Source: Cyclobacteriaceae bacterium
GTDB lineage: Bacteria; Bacteroidota; Bacteroidia; Cytophagales; Cyclobacteriaceae
Reading direction: 5' to 3'
NCBI GenBank assembly: GCA_016787725.1
Contig: JAEUTZ010000025.1
Coordinates: forward strand, 62,001 to 126,000
DNA length: 64,000 nt
Shown here one piece after another: positions 49,253-58,245 of this stretch. The translations under genes and the position numbers were made by a program. Positions within the stretch are counted from its first letter, which is position 1; every line of letters begins with the position of its first letter. The notes beneath the pieces are model-generated. The model was not told where the DNA came from, searched no databases, and saw only the letters and a list, made by a program, of their open reading frames with translations.

Positions 49253-50242
49253 ATGATAAAAGTAATTTTTTTAACGCTGGTTTCGTGGACAAATCCGTCC
49301 ATTCCTGCTGACTCACTCCGGCTCGAGACGATCAATGGTAAACAATTTATCATTCACCGCATCGAGGAAAAGGAGACTCTCTACGCGATTTCGAAGCGTT
49401 ATGGTGTGGCCATCACAGCCATCCTGGAGCATAATCCAACAGCCGATGGCGGACTGGCCGTTGGTCAATTATTGAAAGTGCCGTATGTACCGAAGACCAA
49501 AACATCCATGACAACTTCGGGCGAAGTAATTCATACGGTTGCTGCCAAAGAGACACTCTTCTCTATTTCCAAACTGTACAATGTTTCGGTTGATGAAATC
49601 AAAAGTTGGAATAACTTGAGCGACAATAATCTCTCTACCGGACAAAAATTAACGATTAAGAAGAAGGCCGCAGCGCTGGAATCAAAACTTCCGGAAGCCA
49701 AGACATTAAAAGCTACGCATACCGTGGCAGCCAAAGAGACCCTCTTTTCAATTGCCCGCCAATATACGGTAACAGTTCAACAGCTTCGCGATTGGAATGG
49801 ATTAACAACCGATGACGTAAAAGTGGGCCAGATACTCTTTATCTCACAGCCCATGAATACTGCGGAAATTAAGCCGGACGTAATAGAGACCGTCATTGTT
49901 AAATCTGAAGTAAAACCCCAACCTGAAATAAAGGAGACCTCCATCCGGATTTCCGAAAGGGTAACCGGCTCGGATGAAGTGAAAGAAGGTGGATTGGCTG
50001 AATTAATTGAAGGTACAGACGGAAACAGGAAGTACCTGGCGCTCCATCGTACTGCCAAGGTGGGCACGATATTGAAAGTTAGAAATGAACTTAATAACCG
50101 GGAAGTGTTCGTACGGGTGGCTGGCTCATTGCCAGAGGGCGCGGCCAACACCAATGTGGTTATTAAAATCTCAAAATCAGCATACGACCGTCTTGGTGCG
50201 ATTGATCCACGCTTTCGCGTGGAGGTGACGTATTATAAATGA
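49253..50242 (+). CDS. Three-LysM protein with C-terminal RlpA-like domain
   Basis: 329 residues. Three LysM repeats: IHRIEEKETLYAISKRYGVAITAI, HTVAAKETLFSISKLYNVSVDEI, and THTVAAKETLFSIARQYTVTVQQL, which bind peptidoglycan. A linker rich in T, E and K follows. The C-terminal 95 residues (GLAELIEGTDGNRKYLALHRTAKVGTILKVRNELNNREVFVRVAG) have the double-psi beta-barrel pattern of RlpA. A weak signal segment (MIKVIFLTLVSWTNPSIPA) suggests export. Probably an envelope protein working with the OmpA-type protein next door (3 nt gap). Confidence 0.85.
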   Translation: MIKVIFLTLVSWTNPSIPADSLRLETINGKQFIIHRIEEKETLYAISKRYGVAITAILEHNPTADGGLAVGQLLKVPYVPKTKTSMTTSGEVIHTVAAKETLFSISKLYNVSVDEIKSWNNLSDNNLSTGQKLTIKKKAAALESKLPEAKTLKATHTVAAKETLFSIARQYTVTVQQLRDWNGLTTDDVKVGQILFISQPMNTAEIKPDVIETVIVKSEVKPQPEIKETSIRISERVTGSDEVKEGGLAELIEGTDGNRKYLALHRTAKVGTILKVRNELNNREVFVRVAGSLPEGAANTNVVIKISKSAYDRLGAIDPRFRVEVTYYK

Positions 50243-50245
50243 GTT

Positions 50246-51340
50246 ATGAGGCCTGGATTATTAATCCTGTTGTTGGCTTCAATAAGGTTTGTGCACGCTC
50301 AAAATCTGGTTCCTAATCCCGGTTTCGAACAGTATCATAAATGCCCGGGATCCTTTACCAGCACTTCACAGGGTGAAATCGCGCCCGGCTGGAAATCGCC
50401 TTCGAGCGGTACCCCGGATATGTTTCATACCTGTAGCATTGGCGATGCCGGTGTGCCTACAAATTGGGCCGGGTATTCCAAAGCCTACACCGGGTCTGGG
50501 TATGCCGGGATTTATGCATTTATGTTTGGTAGTCCGAAAGACTACCGTGAGTACCTGCAAGCACGACTTGCTGCGCCCCTCGAACCCGGAGGTCAATATC
50601 TGGTCGAGTTTTACTATAAGCTTTCATCCAATTCAAAATATAGTATTGACCGGATTGGTTTTTTATTATCCGATTCCACCTACCAGATGCCCGGAGATGA
50701 GGTATTTCCTGTTAAGGCTACCTACGAAAGAATTAACAAGACCATTTACAGCCGCGCAACGGGGTTATGGACACGCTTCTCCTACGTGCATGAAGCTAAA
50801 GGAGGTGAGCAGCATTTAACGATCGGCAATTTTTCAAATCGGGAAAATACCCGGAATCAATACATTCAGAACTCACAAGCGCAGGAACCAATGCTGGCTC
50901 GGGCTGCCTATTATTTTATTGATGATGTTAAGGTAGTAAAAGTGGGTGGGCAACCGCCTGAAGCTCCGGTACTGACCGGGTATCCGGAATTGAAAACAGA
51001 TGTTGACTATGTCTTGAAGAACATCCAATTCAAGTATAATGATTACACATTATTAGAACTTTCCTACGTGGAGCTGAGAAAAGTGGTCGAGATTATGCAG
51101 TATCACAAGAGTTGGAGTGTGGTGGTCAGTGGCCATACGGATGATATTGGGTCAGAAGGGTATAATCTGGAATTATCTCTTAACCGAGCCGGAAGCGTTG
51201 CCGACTACCTTATTCAGCAAGGAATTGAGCCAACCCGGATAAAGACGCTGGGATTTGGAAAGCAAACACCGCTGGTTACCGGGTTGGATGAAGTATCCCG
51301 TGCAACCAACCGCAGGGTGGAGATCCGATTTCTGAATTGA
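50246..51340 (+). CDS. OmpA-family protein with N-terminal carbohydrate-binding-like domain
   Basis: 364 residues. Signal peptide (MRPGLLILLLASIRFVHA), a galactose-binding-like beta-sandwich (NLVPNPGFEQYHKCPGS..GIYAFMFG, to about residue 240), and a C-terminal OmpA domain with the peptidoglycan motif GHTDDIGSEGYNLELSLNRAGSVADYLI and NRRVEIRF. It should link the outer membrane to the cell wall. It overlaps the next gene by 4 nt. Confidence 0.9.
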   Translation: MRPGLLILLLASIRFVHAQNLVPNPGFEQYHKCPGSFTSTSQGEIAPGWKSPSSGTPDMFHTCSIGDAGVPTNWAGYSKAYTGSGYAGIYAFMFGSPKDYREYLQARLAAPLEPGGQYLVEFYYKLSSNSKYSIDRIGFLLSDSTYQMPGDEVFPVKATYERINKTIYSRATGLWTRFSYVHEAKGGEQHLTIGNFSNRENTRNQYIQNSQAQEPMLARAAYYFIDDVKVVKVGGQPPEAPVLTGYPELKTDVDYVLKNIQFKYNDYTLLELSYVELRKVVEIMQYHKSWSVVVSGHTDDIGSEGYNLELSLNRAGSVADYLIQQGIEPTRIKTLGFGKQTPLVTGLDEVSRATNRRVEIRFLN

Positions 51341-52137
51341 TGTCACGCAAGCGCATTGACTGGTTGGCGCTCAGAGAATTACTCGATAATCGGGTGGCGC
51401 GTTACAACTGTCCAGCATTCATTGAACTGGATCCCGTTTCCATTCCCCATCAGTTTTCTAAAAAGCAGGACATTGAAATCGCAGGATTTTTTGCCGCCAC
51501 CCTGGCCTGGGGCCAGCGGACTACGATTATCAATAAGTGTAATGAGCTGGTGAAGATGATGGATCACTCGCCCCATGATTTCATTCTTCATCATCGGCTT
51601 TCGGATTTAAAAGTGTTCAAGCATTTCAAACACCGTACGTTCAATGCAACCGATGCCCTCTACTTTATAGAATCACTATCACATTACTACAGCCACAACC
51701 ATTCTTTGGAGGATGCCTTTATATGGGATCGTCAACAGCTTACTTCCAATAAGGATTTCCCTATTGAAGGGGGTCTTATCAATTTCCATAAAACCTTTTT
51801 TAGTTTACCCGATTACCCCAAGCGCACCATCAAGCATATTTCTTCACCGGCAAAAAAGTCGGCTTGTAAAAGGTTAAACATGTTTTTGCGTTGGATGGTT
51901 AGACAAGATGGCAACGGTGTGGATTTTGGTTTGTGGAAGAAAATCCCGGCTGCACAATTGGTTTGTCCATGCGATGTGCATGTGGAGCGGGTGGCCCGAA
52001 AATTAAATTTGATAACACGTACGGGAATGAACTGGCAAACAGCAACCGAATTAACCGCTAACCTGCGCAAACTGGATCCGCAAGACCCGGTAAAATATGA
52101 TTTTGCGCTTTTTGGAATGGGAATTTTGGAGCGCTAA
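51337..52137 (+). CDS. TIGR02757/DUF2400 protein
   Basis: 266 residues typical of the family in length and motifs: FFAATLAWGQRTTIINKCNELVKMMDHSPHDFILHH, NMFLRWMVRQDGNGVDFGLWKKIPAAQLVCPCDVHVERVARKLN, and DFALFGMGI. The fold is helical and has been compared with HhH-GPD DNA glycosylases, but the function is unknown. It overlaps the OmpA gene at ATGA, so it shares the envelope operon; no envelope signal is visible in it. Confidence 0.9.
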   Translation: MMSRKRIDWLALRELLDNRVARYNCPAFIELDPVSIPHQFSKKQDIEIAGFFAATLAWGQRTTIINKCNELVKMMDHSPHDFILHHRLSDLKVFKHFKHRTFNATDALYFIESLSHYYSHNHSLEDAFIWDRQQLTSNKDFPIEGGLINFHKTFFSLPDYPKRTIKHISSPAKKSACKRLNMFLRWMVRQDGNGVDFGLWKKIPAAQLVCPCDVHVERVARKLNLITRTGMNWQTATELTANLRKLDPQDPVKYDFALFGMGILER

Positions 52138-52222
52138 ACTCCCTCAATTTATGATGAGCGGTTATCCGAATTTGCGATAAATATTTTTACCTTTTAGATT
52201 CGTTTTAAACTCACTGTAAACT

Positions 52223-53926
52223 ATGAATTTAAACATTGACGCAGAGAAGCAACTTACCTACGATGCCATTGTAGTAGGGACGGGGATCAGCGGAGGATGG
52301 GCTGCCAAGGAGCTATCCGAAAAGGGATTGAAAACCCTGGTATTGGAGCGGGGTCGCGATGTAAAACATCCCGATTATCCGACCGCCACCAAAGACCCGT
52401 GGCAGCTACCCAATGGTGATCGCCCAACGCAAGAGGACCTGAGACAACAAAGTGTTCAAAATCGGACCGGATATACCATTCGCCAATCTACCAAGCATTG
52501 GTTTGTAAACGACCTGGATCATCCCTATACCGAAGTCAACCGATTTGACTGGATGCGTGGCTACCATGTTGGTGGTCGCTCCATCATGTGGGGTCGGCAA
52601 AGCTATCGGTTCAGTCAGTTGGATTTTGAAGCCAATGCCAAAGATGGAATTGCCATCGATTGGCCTGTTCGGTACAATGATATCGCACCGTGGTATGATT
52701 ATGTAGAGTCCTACATCGGGGTGAGCGGCCAGGTAGAAAACCTGCCTAACCTTCCGGACGGTAAGTTTCTTCCACCCATGGAGTTAAACTGTGTTGAACT
52801 GGATTTGAAAAAATCGATGCAGGATAAGTTTGGACGCCTGTTGACCATCGGTCGTGTTGCGCATGCTACCGCACCGTTGGCGCACACACCCTGGCGCGGA
52901 ACATGTCAATATAGAAACCTGTGCAGTCGTGGATGTCCTTATGGCGGCTATTTTAGCAGCAATTCCTGTACGTTGCCCGCAGCCGATAAAACCGGGAACA
53001 TGACTTTGCGCCCCAACTCGGTGGTATATGAATTAATTTATGATGAACAGAAAGGGCGGGCAACCGGGGTGAAGGTATTGGATGGTGAAACCGGGGAACA
53101 ACTTGAGTTTTATGCGAAAGTCATTTTCCTATGTGCTTCCACATTTGGGTCAACGTTTATCATGATGAATTCTATTTCCAACCGGTTTCCGAATGGATTT
53201 GGAAACGACAGTGGCGAATTGGGCTGCAACATCATGGACCACCACCTCAGCGTAGGTGCTTTTGCTCAGGTAGATGGATATGAGGATCAATATTACTTTG
53301 GCAGACGCGCCAATGGTGTTTACATTCCCCGTTACCGGAATATTGGTAAAGATAAGCGTGATTACATCCGTGGATTTGGATACCAGGGCGGTGCAAGTCG
53401 AGCAGGTTGGTCGCGCAGTGCGGAAGAGAATCTGATCGGGGCGGACTTGAAAGAGGCGCTTGTTACCCCCGGAGGATGGAGTATAAACCTGGGTGGCTTT
53501 GGCGAGATTCTACCGTACCATGATAACAAAGTAGTCATTAATAAAGAAAAGAAAGACAAACACGGTTTGCCCACGTTAACTTTTGATGCCATCCTGCGCG
53601 ATAATGAAAAGCTGATGCGCAAAGACATGGCTGATGACGCGGCAGAAATGTTAGAGACGGCCGGGTTCAAAAACATCCGTAAATTCGACCGCGAAGTCGG
53701 AATCGGTCTGGGCATCCATGAGATGGGCACCGCCCGGATGGGTAAAGACCCGAAAACTTCTGTCCTGAATAAATGGAATCAGGTACATGCCTGCAAAAAC
53801 GTATTTGTCACAGATGGTTCGTTCATGACGTCTGCGGGATGTCAGAATCCATCGCTGGGCTATATGGCCTTTACAGCACGGGCAGCCGATTATGCAGTAA
53901 GTGAGCTAAAAAAAGGTAACTTGTAA
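52223..53926 (+). CDS. GMC-family oxidoreductase
   Basis: 567 residues. FAD-binding Rossmann start DAIVVGTGISGGWAAKELSEKGLKTLVLERG (residues 10-40), MRGYHVGGRSIMWGRQSYR in the GMC signature region, and C-terminal HEMGTARMGKDPKTSVLN and GCQNPSLGYMAFTARAADY with the catalytic His/Asn pair. Together with the small protein downstream it forms a gluconate-2-dehydrogenase-like sugar/alcohol dehydrogenase. The cysteine-rich stretch WRGTCQYRNLCSRGCPYGGYFSSNSCT resembles a cluster seen in related enzymes. No signal peptide here; the partner carries it. Confidence 0.92.
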   Translation: MNLNIDAEKQLTYDAIVVGTGISGGWAAKELSEKGLKTLVLERGRDVKHPDYPTATKDPWQLPNGDRPTQEDLRQQSVQNRTGYTIRQSTKHWFVNDLDHPYTEVNRFDWMRGYHVGGRSIMWGRQSYRFSQLDFEANAKDGIAIDWPVRYNDIAPWYDYVESYIGVSGQVENLPNLPDGKFLPPMELNCVELDLKKSMQDKFGRLLTIGRVAHATAPLAHTPWRGTCQYRNLCSRGCPYGGYFSSNSCTLPAADKTGNMTLRPNSVVYELIYDEQKGRATGVKVLDGETGEQLEFYAKVIFLCASTFGSTFIMMNSISNRFPNGFGNDSGELGCNIMDHHLSVGAFAQVDGYEDQYYFGRRANGVYIPRYRNIGKDKRDYIRGFGYQGGASRAGWSRSAEENLIGADLKEALVTPGGWSINLGGFGEILPYHDNKVVINKEKKDKHGLPTLTFDAILRDNEKLMRKDMADDAAEMLETAGFKNIRKFDREVGIGLGIHEMGTARMGKDPKTSVLNKWNQVHACKNVFVTDGSFMTSAGCQNPSLGYMAFTARAADYAVSELKKGNL

Positions 53927-53946
53927 TATCTTAAATCTTGAATGAT

Positions 53947-54540
53947 ATGAATCAACTCATTGATAGAAGAGAAGCCTTGCGCAAAGCCGCCTGGCTGATG
54001 GGTGCAGCAATCTCAGCGCCCGCGATGGCTGCCATCCTTCAGGGATGCAAAGCGACACCCGAACTTTCTTATACGCCTCAGTTCTTCACCGAAGATCAGG
54101 CCCGGTTGGTAAGCGAATTGGCTGAAATCATTATTCCCAAAACGGATACTCCAGGCGCCAAGGATGCCGGGGTTCCTGGGTTTATTGACCTGATTTTAAA
54201 GGATTGCTATAAAAAGGAAGATCAGGATCGTTTCTTAGCGGGTCTTGCCGAATTTGATGCAGCGGCAAAAACTGCTTATGGAGATAGTTTTATCTATCTG
54301 GAGCCGGAAAAACAATTGGAATTTGCGAAGACGCAAAATGAAGCAGCCATCAAAGCGATGAATGAAGACCGGTCTGCACCGCGGCCTTTCTTCCTGATGG
54401 CGAAGGAACTGACGCTGTTGGGCTTCTTCACTTCCGAACCCGGAGCGACACAGGTACTTCAGTATGTCGCTGTTCCAGGCTCCTATAAAGGATGTATTCC
54501 TTTGTCGGAAGCGGGAAATGGAAAGACCTGGGCTTCTTAA
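53947..54540 (+). CDS. Gluconate 2-dehydrogenase subunit 3-like protein, Tat signal
   Basis: 197 residues. The start DRREALRKAAWLMGAAISAPAMAAILQGC has twin arginines and a hydrophobic core, a Tat-type signal ending in a possible lipobox cysteine. The body (QFFTEDQARLVSELAEIIIPKTDTPGAKDAGVPGFIDLILKD) is the subunit 3 domain, which assists maturation and export of the GMC flavoenzyme. The TTG at 53938 in the same frame is rejected in favour of the ATG. A strong terminator follows. Confidence 0.9.
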   Translation: MNQLIDRREALRKAAWLMGAAISAPAMAAILQGCKATPELSYTPQFFTEDQARLVSELAEIIIPKTDTPGAKDAGVPGFIDLILKDCYKKEDQDRFLAGLAEFDAAAKTAYGDSFIYLEPEKQLEFAKTQNEAAIKAMNEDRSAPRPFFLMAKELTLLGFFTSEPGATQVLQYVAVPGSYKGCIPLSEAGNGKTWAS

Positions 54541-54556
54541 GGAATCAGATGCACAT

Positions 54557-54590
54557 AAAAAAAGGGTGTCACAAAAGACACCCTTTTTTG
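54557..54590. terminator. Bidirectional intrinsic terminator
   Basis: GGGTGTC (54564-54570) and GACACCC (54577-54583) form a perfect stem with an ACAAAA loop, flanked by AAAAAAA and TTTTTT. It ends both the GMC transcript (+) and the sigma/anti-sigma transcript (-). Confidence 0.92.
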
Positions 54591-54608
54591 TTGGTTAATG
54601 ATTTTCAA

Positions 54609-55136
54609 TTAATACCCCATGGAAGTTCGTTTCTGAAACCAGGGGCGTAAGACCGTTCTGTCGAAGAGAACAAAAGCCAATCCGAGATTTAAAAAGATAA
54701 TTCCGTTCACAATCAATTTTCCATTGAAGGGAATGCTAATGGTTGGTACCTTGAATAATTCACTGTCAATTGGAGCATCTACCACGAGGGGAGTAGTTGG
54801 AGCATCAAATACCCCTGCGGAAAGCAGAGCCAGGGCAATGCCCGAAGCTAACAGGGTGCCCAATAAAAGCAACAGCCCTCTTTTGTAGGATAAGGAAGAC
54901 CGAAATTGTACAGTCGTTAAACCATCCAATACCTTTTCGGTAAAGTTTTTCGAAGGCATCTCCAACCGGGCCCTTTTTTTCAAGTAGGTGTGAACGGATT
55001 GGAGATATTCCAGCCGCTGCCGACCCGGCTCTGCCGACAGAAGTTCTTTTTCAACAACCTCCTTTTCACCAGCACTTAGATCTCCATCCAGGTACCGGAT
55101 CAGCAGATCATCTTTTTCCTGCGATAACTTTTTCAT
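54609..55136 (-). CDS. Probable anti-sigma factor
   Basis: 175 residues. The N-terminal 75 residues (KDDLLIRYLDGDLSAGEKEVVEKELLSAEPGRQRLEYLQSV) resemble the cytoplasmic sigma-binding domain of Bacteroidota anti-sigma factors, with the LDGDLS..E pattern but no HxxxCxxC zinc site. A hydrophobic helix around GLLLLLGTLLASGIALALLSAG anchors it in the membrane, and a second helix is near IVNGIIFLNLGLAFVLFD. It starts 4 nt after the sigma gene stop, and such pairs are usually autoregulated. Confidence 0.85.
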   Translation of the reverse strand: MKKLSQEKDDLLIRYLDGDLSAGEKEVVEKELLSAEPGRQRLEYLQSVHTYLKKRARLEMPSKNFTEKVLDGLTTVQFRSSLSYKRGLLLLLGTLLASGIALALLSAGVFDAPTTPLVVDAPIDSELFKVPTISIPFNGKLIVNGIIFLNLGLAFVLFDRTVLRPWFQKRTSMGY

Positions 55137-55140
55137 GATG

Positions 55141-55701
55141 CTATAAAGTTAATGCTTCTTGTTTTAAAATTCGTGTCAATTCATCCGCAAGGCGTTGGCG
55201 AGCCCGATGGATTCGGACTTTAACAGTATTTACATTTTGTCCTAACAGGTCAGCCACTTCTTCAAGCGAAAATTCCTGAATATAAAAGAGTTGAATAGCC
55301 AGGCGATCGGCTTCGGAAAGAGCATCCATCGCTTTGCCAACAAACAACTGTTTATCGTCCCGCTCCAATTGCTTATCCGATTGATCTGAATAGGCTATCA
55401 CGGTCGTTTCAATACTTTGAAAGGCATGCTTGTGCTTTCTTTTATAGCTGATGGCTGTATTGAAAACGATCCGGTACAACCAGGTACTGAATTTGGCTTG
55501 CCGGTTAAAGGTTTTGAGGTAATGAAATGCTTTAATAAAGGCGTCCTGTGCTGCTTCCTCCGCTTCACTCCGGCTATCCAGTATCTTAAAGGCAATGGTA
55601 AACGCATACGTCTTGTATTGGTCCACCAACACAGCATACGATTGCTGGTCACCGGCCAGTATTTTATCAATGATCGAATATTCTTGCTGCGTGGTGATCA
55701 C
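55141..55701 (-). CDS. ECF-type RNA polymerase sigma factor
   Basis: 186 residues. Region 2 spans YSIIDKILAGDQQSYAVLVDQYKTYAFTIAFKILDSRSEAEEAAQDAFIKAFHYLKTFNRQAKFSTWLYRIV (roughly 8-80), and region 4 is EADRLAIQLFYIQEFSLEEVADLLGQNVNTVKVRIHRARQRL. Helix-turn-helix residues are intact. It directs transcription under control of the membrane anti-sigma factor encoded downstream. I see no clear ECF promoter to name a signal. Confidence 0.93.
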   Translation of the reverse strand: MITTQQEYSIIDKILAGDQQSYAVLVDQYKTYAFTIAFKILDSRSEAEEAAQDAFIKAFHYLKTFNRQAKFSTWLYRIVFNTAISYKRKHKHAFQSIETTVIAYSDQSDKQLERDDKQLFVGKAMDALSEADRLAIQLFYIQEFSLEEVADLLGQNVNTVKVRIHRARQRLADELTRILKQEALTL

Positions 55702-55858
55702 GGAGCTTGGACGCCTGTTTTGGTCCCGAAGTTACAGATAATATAGAAAGCGGTTGACTTTCAAATACCAGCCTCCAAGCGGCAGCAATGTTTTTTACAG
55801 CTCCCTGTAACCAGCCCATCCGGGCCTGCGTCATAGGGCCAAATTAACACTTACAATT

Positions 55859-56212
55859 ATGGAAGAAGCAGTAATCATCCCGGTACTTGGAATCATGTTA
55901 CCGATTATCATAACCCTGGGGGCTTTTGTTATGATTGTGTATATCCGTAAGTACGACAACATCGAACGGATGGCCATCATTGATAAGGGACTAAGCCCTG
56001 ATTTATTTAAGAAGGACCGCCCTACCTCCGGGGCCTTGCGTGCCTCTTTATTGTTGGTGGGCGCAGGGTTAGGGTTGCTCATGGGCTATTGGCTTGATTC
56101 GGCATTCGATATGGAGGAAGTCGCCTATTTTTCCATGATTCTGATCTTTGGAGGCTTTGGTTTGGGGTTGGCCTACCTGGTTGAAGAAAGAAAAATTAAA
56201 GAAGGAAAGTAA
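55859..56212 (+). CDS. DUF6249-type small membrane protein
   Basis: 117 residues. Helix 1 (VIIPVLGIMLPIIITLGAFVMIVYIRKYDNIERMAIIDKGLSPDLFKK) with the IERMAIIDKG..P turn, then two helices (LRASLLLVGAGLGLLMGYWLD and YFSMILIFGGFGLGLAYLVEERK). This is the pattern of DUF6249, often next to ECF sigma/anti-sigma pairs in Bacteroidota, as here (divergent). Role unknown. Confidence 0.82.
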   Translation: MEEAVIIPVLGIMLPIIITLGAFVMIVYIRKYDNIERMAIIDKGLSPDLFKKDRPTSGALRASLLLVGAGLGLLMGYWLDSAFDMEEVAYFSMILIFGGFGLGLAYLVEERKIKEGK

Positions 56213-56234
56213 ATCCCGGTCTGAATGGTTTTGA

Positions 56235-56267
56235 AAGTCTCGCGTCTTTGACGGAGACTTTTTTTTT
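56235..56267 (+). terminator. Intrinsic terminator after the DUF6249 gene
   Basis: AAGTCTC (56235-56241) and GAGACTT (56254-56260) plus inner CGTC/GACG with a TTT loop form an 11-bp stem with a bulged G, followed by nine Ts. The T-tract overlaps the stop of the convergent DASS gene. Confidence 0.9.
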
Positions 56268-57735
56268 AAAAAACCCAAGTAATAAGGGTTTTAGCTGCCA
56301 GGTAAATCATCGTTACTGATACGAGGTTCATGACAATGCCTGCCCGCATCATGTCTTTTACTTTCATATGGCCGCTGGAAAACACAATTGCATTGGGCGG
56401 TGTTGCCACGGGGAACATAAATGCCATGCTGGCCCCAAAGGTAACGGGCATGGCCAGGGCAATCGGGTCTAAGCCAAGGTTGACAGCAATGCCAAATACC
56501 ACCGGAATAAAAATCTGGACCAAGGCCACATTGCTCATTAGTTCAGTAATGAAAACCGATGCCGTGATTAATCCAAGCAAAAGCCAATTCACCGAGGTAC
56601 TCTGCTCTGCAATGCGGGCACCCACGGCTTGAATGATTCCTGCATTGGATAATCCCTGCGCCAAACAAAGTCCACCACCAAATAAGATGAGTATGCCCCA
56701 CGAGAGTTTTTCCGTATCACGCCAATGCAACAGGAATTTGAATTTCCTAATACTACTGGGAACTACAAACATTAACGAACCACCGCCCATGGCAATGTTC
56801 GTGTCATTTAAAATATCCTGTCTAAATAACAGGTTTAAGGGTTGCTGAAAGATCCATAAGCTGGAGGTAATACAGAAGATAGTTAATACCAGCTTTTCTT
56901 CTTTACGAATGGCTCCAAGTTCAGTTAGTTTATTTTTCACCAGGGCATCCGCTCCGTGAATTTTAGTTAATCGGTTGGGAAATAAAAAAGCGGTAATGAT
57001 CCAATAAGCACACGCTAATATTAAAATACTAAGTGGCATCCCAACCATGATCCATTTACTGAAATCAATCTTTTGATGGTAAAACTGATCCAGCAGGCCG
57101 ACAAACACTACATTGGGAGGGGTGCCGATAATCGTAGCAATACCTCCGATGTTGGCTGCATACGCAATGGCCAGCATTAGACCGATGCCAAAATTTCGTT
57201 CCCCGGGCGTGGTTTCTTCGGGATTATTTCTGCGCTCAGTGCGGAGAAGATTGATCACCGAAACCGCAATGGGCAGCATCATCATGGCGGTAGCGGTATT
57301 GCTGATCCACATGCTGATAAATCCGGTGGCCATAAGAAATCCGAGAATAATTCCGTTGCCCGAAGTGCCTGTAATGCGAATCAGGTTCAGCGCGATGCGT
57401 TCGTGAAGGCGATGCTTCTCCAGACCCAACGCTATCATAAATCCACCCATGAAAAGAAAAATGATCGGATTCGCATAGGGTGCAGCGGCCTCACTCATCT
57501 TCATTACCCCTAAAAACGGAAATGTGATCAGGGGCAGCAAGGCTGTAATGGGCACCGGTACGGCTTCGGTAATCCACCAGGTAATCATCCAGGCGGCAAC
57601 AGCAATCACCTTATAAGCTCCCGGTGAAATAAATACAGGATCAATCGAAATCAAGAGGAGCGTAAACAGGAACGGTCCGGCAATAAAGCCTACCTGTTTT
57701 ATTGTCATTGAATCGGGCCCTGGGTGTTCTTCCAT
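56266..57735 (-). CDS. DASS-family (SLC13) sodium-coupled anion symporter
   Basis: 489 residues with about eleven hydrophobic helices. The first anion/sodium motif SNTATAM is at 145-151 and the second, here SNVALVQIF, is near residue 405, both in the expected hairpin-helix contexts; LILFGGGLCLAQGLSNAGI precedes the second repeat. Members import dicarboxylates, sulfate or citrate. The second motif has SNV rather than SNT, so dicarboxylate specificity is not certain. Single gene. Confidence 0.92.
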   Translation of the reverse strand: MEEHPGPDSMTIKQVGFIAGPFLFTLLLISIDPVFISPGAYKVIAVAAWMITWWITEAVPVPITALLPLITFPFLGVMKMSEAAAPYANPIIFLFMGGFMIALGLEKHRLHERIALNLIRITGTSGNGIILGFLMATGFISMWISNTATAMMMLPIAVSVINLLRTERRNNPEETTPGERNFGIGLMLAIAYAANIGGIATIIGTPPNVVFVGLLDQFYHQKIDFSKWIMVGMPLSILILACAYWIITAFLFPNRLTKIHGADALVKNKLTELGAIRKEEKLVLTIFCITSSLWIFQQPLNLLFRQDILNDTNIAMGGGSLMFVVPSSIRKFKFLLHWRDTEKLSWGILILFGGGLCLAQGLSNAGIIQAVGARIAEQSTSVNWLLLGLITASVFITELMSNVALVQIFIPVVFGIAVNLGLDPIALAMPVTFGASMAFMFPVATPPNAIVFSSGHMKVKDMMRAGIVMNLVSVTMIYLAAKTLITWVF

Positions 57736-57807
57736 CGATAGGTATACGTGTCAACAAAGTAAAGATTCAAAAAGGGGATAGCAAGAAAGAATGTGTTGAA
57801 AATAAAA

Positions 57808-57832
57808 ATAGCGAGACAAGTGGTCTCGCTAT
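57808..57832 (-). terminator. Intrinsic terminator of the RRM gene
   Basis: ATAGCGAGAC (57808-57817) pairs with GTCTCGCTAT (57823-57832), a perfect 10-bp stem. On the minus strand it is followed by TTTTATTTT, a terminator downstream of the RNA-binding protein gene. Confidence 0.88.
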
Positions 57833-57858
57833 CATGAATATGCATTGAGAGATGAATA

Positions 57859-58122
57859 TTAATTCCCACCTTCAGCCGGAGCCTTAGGGTTTGCCGGTTT
57901 AACTACAATGGTCCGTCCATCCAGTTCAGTTTCATTAAGTGCGGCAATAGCTTGTTTTGCCTCTTCATCATTGGGCATTTCAACAAAGCCAAATCCTTTG
58001 GAGCGACCGGTATCGCGATCTTTAACGATCTTTGCTGATGTTACTTGTCCAAATTTGGCAAAGGCTGCTTGAAGTTCTTCCGAGCGGGTTTTGAAATTCA
58101 ATCGGGCTACGAAAATGTTCAT
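57859..58122 (-). CDS. RRM-type RNA-binding protein
   Basis: 87 residues, one RRM domain: RNP2 IFVARL (residues 3-8) and RNP1 KGFGFVEM (42-49), with aromatic residues in place to stack on RNA bases. A short tail (NPKAPAEGGN) follows. Such small RRM proteins are abundant in Bacteroidota and cyanobacteria and often rise in the cold or in stationary phase. It is a single gene with its own terminator. Confidence 0.95.
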   Translation of the reverse strand: MNIFVARLNFKTRSEELQAAFAKFGQVTSAKIVKDRDTGRSKGFGFVEMPNDEEAKQAIAALNETELDGRTIVVKPANPKAPAEGGN

Positions 58123-58245
58123 AAAAAAGCGAGATAATTAATGTAAAAACTGATTAAGGCTGCTTAAAACGGTCATTAGTAAGAAACAGTCATGACCAAA
58201 ATAGAAATTTATCTCAATATTTTCAACAAGGATCGATGGTTTAGC

